From the NCBI GenBank assembly GCA_945834545.1, contig CAMAHO010000140.1:1-5651 (forward strand): a stretch of DNA of 5,651 nucleotides, given 5' to 3'. The first letter of the stretch is position 1. Every line of letters starts with the position of its first letter. Below the pieces are notes generated by a model. It was not told where the DNA came from and did no database searches. It saw only the letters and a program-made list of their open reading frames with translations. This document shows, piece by piece, positions 1-5,651 of this stretch. Both the position numbers and the translations under genes were made by a program. This stretch comes from an uncultured Lachnospiraceae bacterium. GTDB taxonomy: Bacteria; Bacillota; Clostridia; Lachnospirales; Lachnospiraceae.

Positions 1-108
1 GTCGGCCTGCTTTGTCCTGCAGGTCTATTCTGTCCTGTCGGCCTGCTTTGTCCTGCAGGTCTATTCTGTCCTGTCGGCCTGCTTTGTCCTGTCGCCCTTT
101 TCTGCCCT
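1..108. repeat. 36-bp tandem repeat array, about 3 copies, continuing past the left edge
   Basis: Bases 1-36 and 37-72 are identical, and 73-90 repeats the first 18 bases exactly. Bases 91-108 are a diverged second half, matching 12 of 18 positions. Each 36-bp unit is itself two related 18-bp halves that match at 12 of 18 positions, giving an older 18-bp period inside a recent 36-bp one. Both periods are multiples of three, so copy-number change keeps the frame of the gene at 1-218. Identity is highest at the left edge and decays toward the gene start, as when an array expands away from an older boundary unit. Confidence 0.93.
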
Positions 109-218
109 GACGCATTGGTGCCTTCTTTCGGTTGTGCCGTTCTCCCGGCTCCCTGTCCTCTATTTGCACTTGTTCTGCTCTTCTGTGCTTCCCACTGGAT
201 TTCTCCTCTAGTAGCCAT
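1..218 (-). CDS. Partial gene: basic Gly-Gln-Arg-Pro hexapeptide-repeat protein (N-terminal 72 residues)
   Basis: The reading frame opens at ATG 218-216 and stays open to the left edge, so the product is cut off after 72 residues. The start is supported by GAGGA at 231-227, eight bases upstream, and it lies 12 bases after the stop of the AsnB-like gene, as expected for the next gene of the operon. Residues 1-37 (beginning MATRGEIQWEAQKSR) are hydrophilic and non-repetitive. From residue 38 the protein is a hexapeptide array: GQKRAT, then GQSRPT and GQNRPA alternating to the edge. The visible part has 13 Lys/Arg against 3 Glu, with no signal peptide and no membrane segment. I do not recognise the family. 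The repeat may be a disordered cytoplasmic tail ahead of a membrane or enzymatic domain lying outside the window; a DltD-like partner would suit the operon, but nothing visible shows this. I am fairly sure it is coding, because the repeat period keeps frame, no stops occur and the start is well placed. Confidence 0.72.
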   Translation of the reverse strand, partial: MATRGEIQWEAQKSRTSANRGQGAGRTAQPKEGTNASGQKRATGQSRPTGQNRPAGQSRPTGQNRPAGQSRP

Positions 219-233
219 ATCTCATATCCTCTA
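219..233 (-). promoter_or_regulatory. Ribosome binding site of the repeat-protein gene, overlapping the asnB stop
   Basis: On the minus strand GAGGA (231-227) shares its first G with the TAG stop (233-231) of the AsnB-like gene and lies eight bases before ATG 218-216. This fits translational coupling of the two genes. A second ATG at 225-223 is only one base from the AGGA and hits a stop after five codons, so it is not the start. Confidence 0.65.
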
Positions 234-2069
234 AACTGTCAAATGATATTTTTCGCAAAGCATCGTCACTGTCATGACTATCAACAGATAATCTATCTCA
301 TAAGCTCCCATAAGCTTAAAGTCATCCTGCCTGTATACCTGCTTCATTTCTTTTACATAATCCGCGTCAAATACATTGTACTTCCGAATCAGCGTTTCAT
401 CTAAATAGGGTATGTGGTCGGAGGCCTTAATCATAGCAGACATTCCCGGTGCCTGGAAGGGGAACTTCTTCCTCTTTAGGATTTCCTCCGGAACGATGCC
501 CTCTCCGGCCTTCTTTAAAATGTATTTTTCGTTGGAGCCCTTTAACTTATACTTGTCCGGAATATGGGTGACAAATTCCAGCAGCTCCATATCTAAAAGG
601 GGATGCCGTCCCTCCACGGAGTGAGAGAAAAACATTCTGTCTCCATGCTCTAGGAGCAGATGGTCTGACAGTCGAAGCTTGTAATCAATATAAGAACGTC
701 TCTTCTGGGTGCTCAGCCCCTTCACCCTTTCTACATTGATCGGGCTGTGGTCAAGGGCTGAAAATCGTCCAATCTCTCCCCGCAAATCCTGACTATACAC
801 CTTTTTGTGTATTTCCCGGATAGCAGGATGGTTTCTCTCATAACGAAAATATGGGTCTCCCCACAACAGCTCATTGCTTGCCAGCTCCTCAGGCGACATC
901 TGGTCCTTCTGCATCCGCCTGAACATATCCACCATATAGCCCACATAGCCGTAGAAAAACTCATCCGAGCCCTGACCGGTCAAAACCGCCTTGGCAGGAG
1001 ATTTTCGCACCAGGTCAGACAACAGAAAGGCTGCCACATCATAGCTTTCCTTCACGGCACTCTCCGCGTGGTACACCACCTGCTCAATATTCGCCCATAT
1101 CTGTTCCTCGGCCACCTTGGTACAGTAGTGCTCGCTTTTCACACAGTCCCTGACGATTTTCTGGAAACGGCTTTCGTCCAGTTCTCCCTCTCCCACCTCA
1201 GCCGAGAAGGAATAGTAGCTGTTTAACAGAAACTTTCCGATGTAGCAAGCTACCACAGAGCTGTCCAGGCCACCGGAAATATAGAAGCCGATAGGCACAT
1301 CTGCAACCAAACGTCTGCTGATGGCCTTTTTTAGCAGCTCTCTCAGGCGCTCTACATAATAAGCCTCTCCCAGGTCCTCATCCCGAGCGTCATATTGCAA
1401 ATCCCAGTATTCCAAATCCTGAATGTCGCAGCCCTGGCGCAGTACCAGCATATGCCCTGCCCGCAGGGAGCGCACCGGGTCAAAGAAGGTCTCCGGGGAA
1501 ACTACCCCGGGGAAGTTCATCAGATGGTCCACTGCCTTCAAATTCAGCTTTCTGGGGAAGCCCGGGTACTCTAATATGGCCTTGATTTCTGAGCCGAATA
1601 CAAGGCTTCCTTCGTGAACTCCGTAATATAAAGGACAGATTCCAATCTGGTCGCGCACCAAGACCATCTGCTCTTTGTTGGCATCATAGATGGCCACAGC
1701 GAACTGCCCGTTTAACCGTTTGGGAAAGTCTAAGCCACACTCCTCATACAGATGCAGCACTGTTTCCACATCTGTCTTGGTTCTGAAAGAATGTCCCTTG
1801 GACTGTAATTCCTCACGCAGCTCCTTAAAATTATAAATTTCTCCGTTACATACCATCGTAATGGTCTTATCTTCGTTCTGGATAGGCTGCATACCGCCTG
1901 TAAGATCGATAAAGCTAAGCCTGGTAAATCCCAAAGCTGCCTTATCAAAGACCATGCTGTTTTCTCCATCCGGACCTCTGTGACGAATGGCCGTAAGCAT
2001 TCCGTCCACCCATTCCTGTTTGGGCGCCGGCTTTTCCTCCAGATGAAAGATTCCGCAAATACCACACAT
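231..2069 (-). CDS. asnB: AsnB-family glutamine-dependent asparagine synthetase / amidotransferase
   Basis: The 612-residue protein has the full two-domain layout of class II glutamine-hydrolysing asparagine synthetases. The N-terminal glutaminase domain (about 1-210) begins MCGICGIF, exposing Cys2 as nucleophile after Met removal, followed by RHRGPDG (29-35), Arg50 in RLSFIDL, NGEIYN (75-80), Asp100 and RDQIGICPLYY (139-149). The ATP-dependent synthetase domain has the pyrophosphatase loop SGGLDSS (265-271), TGQGSDE (364-370) and SVEGRHPLLD (484-493). The family uses glutamine-derived ammonia to amidate an AMP-activated carboxylate, normally aspartate. GAGGA at 2080-2076, six bases before the ATG, fixes the start and leaves Cys2 correctly placed. 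Oddity: residue 366 is Gln where E. coli AsnB has Glu348, a residue important for synthetase chemistry. Given this and the acyl-transfer neighbours, the acceptor may not be free aspartate; homologues in other clusters amidate wall or natural-product carboxylates. Family assignment is secure, substrate is not. Confidence 0.95.
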   Translation of the reverse strand: MCGICGIFHLEEKPAPKQEWVDGMLTAIRHRGPDGENSMVFDKAALGFTRLSFIDLTGGMQPIQNEDKTITMVCNGEIYNFKELREELQSKGHSFRTKTDVETVLHLYEECGLDFPKRLNGQFAVAIYDANKEQMVLVRDQIGICPLYYGVHEGSLVFGSEIKAILEYPGFPRKLNLKAVDHLMNFPGVVSPETFFDPVRSLRAGHMLVLRQGCDIQDLEYWDLQYDARDEDLGEAYYVERLRELLKKAISRRLVADVPIGFYISGGLDSSVVACYIGKFLLNSYYSFSAEVGEGELDESRFQKIVRDCVKSEHYCTKVAEEQIWANIEQVVYHAESAVKESYDVAAFLLSDLVRKSPAKAVLTGQGSDEFFYGYVGYMVDMFRRMQKDQMSPEELASNELLWGDPYFRYERNHPAIREIHKKVYSQDLRGEIGRFSALDHSPINVERVKGLSTQKRRSYIDYKLRLSDHLLLEHGDRMFFSHSVEGRHPLLDMELLEFVTHIPDKYKLKGSNEKYILKKAGEGIVPEEILKRKKFPFQAPGMSAMIKASDHIPYLDETLIRKYNVFDADYVKEMKQVYRQDDFKLMGAYEIDYLLIVMTVTMLCEKYHLTV

Positions 2070-2129
2070 ACTTTTTCCTCGATTACTTCATATTATGTCA
2101 ATTGCCTCGTACCCTGTACGGAAACAACT

Positions 2130-3728
2130 CTAAAACTGGTTGTAAATAAACTGACTGGCATCAAAGCCTATCCCATATGCGCCCCACAGCAAGACAAGGA
2201 CAAACAGGCCAAACCAAAGCGCTGCACGAACAAAGTACGGCAAGGAACGAATCATCAGCCGCAGGCTCTTTTGGGTTTTCTCCTGCAGGAAGCTTACCGT
2301 AAACAGAATCAATACGCCGATTCCTATCACGATGTAATCTGTCACGCCGATACCCAGCTGCAACAGGGCTCCATTGGTCATAACCTCCCAGTTTCCCGTG
2401 GTGACTATGGACAACAGCATGCCCAGTGTGGTGCCCACCTGTTCAAAACAGTCAAACAGATTCAGCACACAGATTAAGAGAAAGGTTCGGAATATCTCAA
2501 ACACCTTATAGCCTGCCTTGTTACTCCAGCTGCACTTCTCATGAAATTTAGCATACAGTGGTTCAAGCTCCTCTGATGCCATCAAAATCACATAGTTTAA
2601 CAAGCCCCATACAACGAAATTCCAGCTGGCGCCATGCCAGATACCGGTTAAAAACCATACCACAAAGGAGGAAAGGTAAACCGGCAATCGCTTGCCCACC
2701 TTTTGACCAAACAGCTTCTTGGCCGTCTTTCCCACCTTTTGCATAGCCTTGCTGATGGATACAGGATAGAAAATATAATCTCTAAACCAATTACACATGG
2801 AAATGTGCCATCTTCTCCAGTATTCCTTTAGGGAGGTGGAGAAATAAGGACGGATAAAGTTCTCCTGCACCTTGATTCCAAAGCACTGGGCTACACCGAT
2901 GGTAATATCTATTCCGCCTGTAAAGTCGGCATACAACTCAACGGTGTACAAGACCATACCCACAAGGGCATACGCTCCGTGGTAGGTAGCGGGGTCTGAG
3001 ATAATTGTAGACACGCCCTGTAATACCCGGTCAGCCACAACCATCTTCTTAAAGTATCCCCAGAGCATTCTCTGCAAGCCCAGACTTATGGTGGACCAGT
3101 TTGCCTTAACCTCACCGTACAGGGTCTGTGACAAATCTCCGAATCGGCTGATAGGACCCTGAATAACCTGTGGGAAAAAGGAAATAAACAGTGCAAACCG
3201 AAAGAAATTCTTCTCTGGCTGTATGGTTCCTCTATGTACATCCAAAATATAACCTACCGCCTGAAAGGTGTAAAAGCTGATTCCCAAGGGTACCATCAGG
3301 TTTAAGAAGGAAAGCTGTGTTCCGCTTCCAAAGGCTGTAAATACACTGTTGATGTTGGCTATCACGAAGTTCGTGTACTTCGTCACTGCCAAAACTCCAA
3401 CAACGACAACAAGGCATACAACAAGCCAGCGTTTTCGCTGTCTTGCCTGTACACCTTTATATGCTTTCTTAGCTTCTTTGTCTAACTCTTCCTTATGCGA
3501 AGCTAAATATTCTTTTTGCTTTTCAAAGTTTTTACCTATCTGACAGCCGGTTATATAGGTCACAAGGGTTGTCCCTAAGATATACAGGACATACCAGGGT
3601 CCGGCCGCAAAATAGAACAGGTAACTTCCCAACAACAGCAGCTTCCACTGCCACTTTTTAGGTAAACTATAATATAGAACCAGTAAAACCAAGAAAAAGC
3701 CTAAAAATTCATAAGATGTAAAAAACAT
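2130..3728 (-). CDS. MBOAT family membrane O-acyltransferase, AlgI/DltB type
   Basis: The 532-residue multi-pass membrane protein has hydrophobic helices from the N terminus, a charged loop at about 63-102, and further helices to the end. Family landmarks are QGPISRFGDL (190-199), the conserved WRRWHISMCNWFRDY (304-318) with His308, and TGIWHGASWNF (361-371) with His365, the expected catalytic histidine. The C-terminal FIYNQF resembles the usual FIYFQF ending of AlgI-like members, so the protein is full length. It is longer than typical DltB (about 400 residues) and closer to AlgI. The family moves acyl groups across or at the membrane onto polysaccharides, teichoic acids or other surface acceptors. 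Because a loading enzyme and carrier protein lie directly upstream, the donor here is probably aminoacyl-carrier protein (inference). AGGAG at 3739-3735, six bases before ATG 3728-3726, supports the start; the gap from the carrier gene is 28 bases, and 60 bases separate it from the AsnB-like gene. Confidence 0.95.
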   Translation of the reverse strand: MFFTSYEFLGFFLVLLVLYYSLPKKWQWKLLLLGSYLFYFAAGPWYVLYILGTTLVTYITGCQIGKNFEKQKEYLASHKEELDKEAKKAYKGVQARQRKRWLVVCLVVVVGVLAVTKYTNFVIANINSVFTAFGSGTQLSFLNLMVPLGISFYTFQAVGYILDVHRGTIQPEKNFFRFALFISFFPQVIQGPISRFGDLSQTLYGEVKANWSTISLGLQRMLWGYFKKMVVADRVLQGVSTIISDPATYHGAYALVGMVLYTVELYADFTGGIDITIGVAQCFGIKVQENFIRPYFSTSLKEYWRRWHISMCNWFRDYIFYPVSISKAMQKVGKTAKKLFGQKVGKRLPVYLSSFVVWFLTGIWHGASWNFVVWGLLNYVILMASEELEPLYAKFHEKCSWSNKAGYKVFEIFRTFLLICVLNLFDCFEQVGTTLGMLLSIVTTGNWEVMTNGALLQLGIGVTDYIVIGIGVLILFTVSFLQEKTQKSLRLMIRSLPYFVRAALWFGLFVLVLLWGAYGIGFDASQFIYNQF

Positions 3729-3756
3729 TCCCTACTCCTTTTGGGCACCCGGCTAC

Positions 3757-3987
3757 CTAGTCCTCCTGCAGAATTTCCTGTATCATGCTGTAAATAGCGT
3801 TGGCAGAATTAAAGTTTTCCGGAACAATCTTTTGTGCGTCAATAGTCACCTCAAACACATCCTGAATTTCAGAAATCAAAGTAACAATATCGAAGGAATC
3901 CAAGATGCCGTCGTCGATTAATCCCTCTTCATTTTCAAAATCCACCTCCGGATGAAGGTCTGATAAAATTTCAAGTAATTCGTCCAT
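3757..3987 (-). CDS. Acyl/peptidyl carrier protein, DltC-like
   Basis: This 76-residue acidic protein is a phosphopantetheine carrier. The motif GILDSFDIVTL (27-37) holds Ser31, the expected 4'-phosphopantetheine attachment site, and matches the LDSF/LDSM context of DltC-type carriers more than fatty acid ACPs (DSLD). Length is normal for the family. I chose ATG 3987-3985, which has GAGGAG at 3997-3992 just upstream. An in-frame ATG at 4095 would add 36 residues, but these translate the G-run hairpin element of the intergenic gap, are rich in Gly, Pro and Arg, and have no ribosome binding site. The carrier would be charged by the adenylating enzyme encoded upstream and would hand its aminoacyl group to the MBOAT encoded 28 bases downstream. 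Confidence 0.94.
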   Translation of the reverse strand: MDELLEILSDLHPEVDFENEEGLIDDGILDSFDIVTLISEIQDVFEVTIDAQKIVPENFNSANAIYSMIQEILQED

Positions 3988-3998
3988 ACTTCTCCTCT
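3988..3998 (-). promoter_or_regulatory. Ribosome binding site that decides the carrier-protein start
   Basis: The minus strand reads AGAGGAGAAGT followed by ATG at 3987-3985. This strong purine-rich site selects the internal methionine over the in-frame ATG at 4095, which lies inside the upstream gap without such a site. Confidence 0.85.
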
Positions 3999-4014
3999 TT
4001 CTACTATAAAATAT

Positions 4015-4077
4015 ATGGGGTCGTGGGGTGACCATGGGGACAACGGGGACAGGTCCATATGACCCCATTGTCCCCCC
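4015..4077. repeat. G-run palindromic element between the adenylating-enzyme and carrier genes
   Basis: The plus strand holds two tandem related units, ATGGGGTCGTGGGGTGACC (4015-4033) and one starting ATGGGGACAACGGGG (4034-4048), plus an inverted third copy at 4060-4077. The second and third copies form a hairpin: arm 4036-4051 (ggggacaacggggaca) pairs with 4060-4075 over 16 bp with one G-T wobble and one mismatch, around the loop ggtccata. Four GGGG runs at 4017-4020, 4025-4028, 4036-4039 and 4045-4048, with loops of 4, 7 and 5 bases, make a four-tetrad G-quadruplex pattern. It resembles the GGGGACA...TGTCCCC short palindromes scattered in Firmicute genomes (general recollection, not searched). 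No T-run follows either arm, so it is not an intrinsic terminator. It fills most of the 111-base gap in an otherwise tight operon. Confidence 0.8.
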
Positions 4078-4098
4078 TAAGCACCTCAACGCCACTCA

Positions 4099-5601
4099 TT
4101 ATAGACTCTTTAATGATACTCTGTCAATCTTTCCATTGGCTGTAAAAGGCATTGTTTCTAATTTCACAGTCCTGTTCGGCAGCATATACCGGGGAAGCTT
4201 GGTTTTCATAGCCAGAATAAGCTCTTTTTCGGACACATCTCCCACATAAAAGAGAACAATCTTGCTCTTTTCCTTATCATAAATACAGGCTGCCATCTTC
4301 ACACCCGGAAGCATATCCACATTGACTTCGATTTCTCCGAGTTCGATTCGATGCCCCATGTGCTTAATCTGGAAATCTTTTCTGGAAACAAAATACAGTT
4401 CTCCGTCGTCGCCCCATCTTCCAATGTCACCGGTCTTGTAAATAAGCTCCGGATAAGACTGATTTAAGGGGTTTTGCACAAAGGCTGCCGCCGTTCTCTC
4501 CGGGTCATTATAATAGCCCAAGGTGAGCGCTGTACCTCTCACGCAAATTTCCCCCTGCTCTCCCTGGGGTACCAGCTTTCCCTCGCTATCCAAGAGCAGT
4601 ATCTCCCTATTTGGGAAGGGATGTCCAATCGGGATAATGTCATCCTCCTGAAATTCCTTCTCCACTCGATAGAAGCAACACATACCGGTACACTCTGTAG
4701 GTCCGTAAAGGTTGGTAAAGGTTGCATTGGGCAGCGCTTCCCTCCACAGCTTATACTGCTTAATGGGAAAGACCTCACTTCCAAAGGCCACGGTATGCAG
4801 ATACTCCGGCTTCACGGTCTTAAAGGTCCCGAAGGCGCTTATCATGGTTAAGGCCGACACCACCCAGCAGATGGTGTTAATCTTGTGCTCATTTAGATAA
4901 TTTACAAGATTGACAGGAATGGAAAAACAGTTTTTGGGTATCAGATATGTAGTCGCCCCAAACTTCAAGGTAGGGTATATCTCCTTTAAGCAGGCGTCAA
5001 AATACAAGGGCGCCTGGTTTCCATAAACCGTATCCTCGTTAAAGTTCAGAATCTCTGAAAGCTGCTCAATGTAGTCTATAACCGAGCGGTGGCAAGCCAC
5101 AACCCCCTTAGGAATCCCCGTGGAACCGGAGGTAAATACGATATAAATAGGATCTGTATCTAAGGCCTTTCTGTAAATCGCATCTACCGCCTCATCATTG
5201 ACCGGTGTCTTTATAATATCCTGGTACAACACCAGCTCACAATTCTTGACCTGAAAGGTTTTGGCAATCTCAAGGGTAGACTCATCACAGATAATGACCG
5301 GTGTTTGCACATTATCCAAAATCAACTGGATTCGCCCTGCCGGCATCTCCTCGTCAATGGGCACATAGAAATCGCCACCCGTCACCGTTCCAAAGAAGGC
5401 TGCGATCTCCTGGGGGGACTTCCTCATAAAAATAACAACCGGTTTCCTGTACACTCCTCTATTATGGAGAAAAGTGCCTATGCTCCTGCTCTGCTCATAC
5501 ACCTGACGAAAGGTGAGACTATGCTCCCCATCAGAGTAGGCTATCTTATCCGGCTTTTTTGTAACAATCTCATTTAAGTATTTCAGAACATGATTTTGCA
5601 T
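4099..5601 (-). CDS. Stand-alone amino acid adenylating enzyme (DltA-like aminoacyl-carrier-protein ligase)
   Basis: The 500-residue protein is an ANL-superfamily adenylation domain of DltA length with no fused carrier. Core motifs are intact: the phosphate loop FTSGSTGIPKG (156-166), FDACLKEIYP (201-210) with Asp202 placed to bind the substrate alpha-amino group, NLYGPTE (297-303), YKTGD (388-392), the hinge region KHMGHRIELGEIE (413-425) and ANGKIDR (488-494) with catalytic Lys491. It should activate an amino acid with ATP and load it on the carrier protein encoded next. DltA would put D-alanine there, but the pocket differs: Lys206 lies where DltA has Met in FDLSVMDIYP, and the WVVSALTM strand (246-253) does not match the DltA WVSTPSF...C pattern with its selectivity cysteine. 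I therefore leave the substrate open and give no symbol. The start is ATG 5601-5599, with AGGAG eight bases upstream; the in-frame GTG at 5610 overlaps that site. It is probably the first gene of the operon. Confidence 0.93.
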   Translation of the reverse strand: MQNHVLKYLNEIVTKKPDKIAYSDGEHSLTFRQVYEQSRSIGTFLHNRGVYRKPVVIFMRKSPQEIAAFFGTVTGGDFYVPIDEEMPAGRIQLILDNVQTPVIICDESTLEIAKTFQVKNCELVLYQDIIKTPVNDEAVDAIYRKALDTDPIYIVFTSGSTGIPKGVVACHRSVIDYIEQLSEILNFNEDTVYGNQAPLYFDACLKEIYPTLKFGATTYLIPKNCFSIPVNLVNYLNEHKINTICWVVSALTMISAFGTFKTVKPEYLHTVAFGSEVFPIKQYKLWREALPNATFTNLYGPTECTGMCCFYRVEKEFQEDDIIPIGHPFPNREILLLDSEGKLVPQGEQGEICVRGTALTLGYYNDPERTAAAFVQNPLNQSYPELIYKTGDIGRWGDDGELYFVSRKDFQIKHMGHRIELGEIEVNVDMLPGVKMAACIYDKEKSKIVLFYVGDVSEKELILAMKTKLPRYMLPNRTVKLETMPFTANGKIDRVSLKSL

Positions 5602-5615
5602 GGAATACACTCCTA
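5602..5615 (-). promoter_or_regulatory. Ribosome binding site that decides the adenylating-enzyme start
   Basis: TAGGAG at 5615-5610 lies eight bases before ATG 5601-5599. The upstream in-frame GTG (5610-5608) uses the last G of this site and so cannot be its start. The protein is therefore 500 residues rather than 503. Confidence 0.85.
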
Positions 5616-5621
5616 CATCAA

Positions 5622-5651
5622 TTTATACTACACTTCATTGTATCTTTGAGT
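5622..5651 (-). promoter_or_regulatory. Possible promoter region of the operon (weak)
   Basis: The 50 bases upstream of the first gene are AT-rich and contain two -10-like hexamers on the minus strand: TACAAT at 5642-5637 and TATAAA at 5627-5622. For TACAAT any -35 box would lie outside the window. For TATAAA the sequence 17 bases upstream (CTCAAA) is a poor -35. An operon start here is plausible because no other coding sequence is visible upstream, but the window ends too soon to confirm it. Confidence 0.3.

Noticed and set aside
1..108. Repeat array as a CRISPR
   Set aside because: The 36-bp period is in the range of a CRISPR repeat, but the copies abut with no spacers, and the array reads through as in-frame hexapeptides.
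216..225. ATG at 225-223 as start of the fifth gene
   Set aside because: It is one base from the AGGA motif and meets a stop after five codons. The ATG at 218-216 is well spaced and opens the long frame.
132..404. Plus-strand 90-codon frame near the left edge
   Set aside because: It lies opposite the start of the repeat-protein gene and the end of the AsnB-like gene, has low-complexity Cys/Ser-rich translation, and no convincing ribosome binding site.
807..1226. 139-codon plus-strand open frame inside the AsnB-like gene, and the 165-codon frame at 1980-2477
   Set aside because: Both are antisense to well-supported genes, show no recognisable domain, and the second crosses two gene ends. They look like shadow frames.
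2080..2120. Internal promoter or terminator in the 60-base gap before the AsnB-like gene
   Set aside because: A perfect TTGACA (2101-2096, minus strand) is present, but no -10 box occurs 16-18 bases further on. The CGTAC-AGG-GTACG hairpin (2120-2108) has only five pairs and no T-run.
4036..4075. Intrinsic terminator between the adenylating-enzyme and carrier genes
   Set aside because: The stem is strong but no T-run follows on the minus strand. The next T-rich stretch is more than 15 bases away, and the downstream genes need read-through.
3988..4095. 36-residue N-terminal extension of the carrier protein from ATG 4095
   Set aside because: It translates the G-run palindromic element, lacks a ribosome binding site and would be foreign to the DltC-type fold. 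The internal ATG at 3987 has a strong site.
5602..5610. GTG start at 5610 for the adenylating enzyme
   Set aside because: The GTG overlaps the AGGAG motif, which is correctly spaced for the ATG at 5601.

Overview
The window is one tightly packed, single-direction gene cluster read entirely from the minus strand (right to left). Strong AGGAG-type ribosome binding sites, moderate GC and the protein families point to a low-to-mid GC Firmicute, most likely a clostridial (Lachnospiraceae-like) gut or rumen anaerobe. That placement is inferred from style and not from a marker gene.

In transcription order there are five genes. First is a stand-alone DltA-like amino acid adenylating enzyme (4099-5601). 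Second is a 76-residue carrier protein of the DltC type with an intact phosphopantetheine serine (3757-3987). Third is a full-length AlgI/DltB-type membrane-bound O-acyltransferase (2130-3728). Fourth is a glutamine-dependent asparagine-synthetase-like amidotransferase (231-2069). Fifth, starting 12 bases after the fourth gene stops and running off the left edge, is a gene (1-218) whose visible product is basic and built of Gly-Gln-(Ser/Asn)-Arg-Pro-(Thr/Ala) hexapeptides, encoded by nearly perfect 36-bp tandem repeats. Its reading frame is open to the edge, so a search for complete ORFs misses it.

Read together, enzyme 1 would adenylate an amino acid and load it on carrier 2. MBOAT 3 would take the aminoacyl group from the carrier at the membrane and pass it to a surface or exported acceptor, as in D-alanylation of teichoic acids. 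Two things set this apart from a standard dlt operon: an AsnB-family amidotransferase sits inside it, and the adenylation pocket does not look like that of a D-alanine enzyme. The AsnB-like protein also has Gln where E. coli AsnB has its catalytic Glu348. The proposal is an aminoacyl or amide decoration of a cell-surface molecule other than plain D-alanylation; this is inference.

The gaps between genes are short (111, 28, 60 and 12 bases). The 111-base gap between the adenylating enzyme and the carrier holds an unusual G-run element. It has a 16-bp imperfect hairpin and, on the plus strand, four GGGG runs with loops of 4, 7 and 5 bases, a textbook G-quadruplex pattern. About 50 bases upstream of the first gene are visible at the right edge, with only weak promoter candidates. 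There is no gene-free stretch over 300 bases, and I see no tRNA, rRNA, CRISPR array, insertion sequence or clear terminator.
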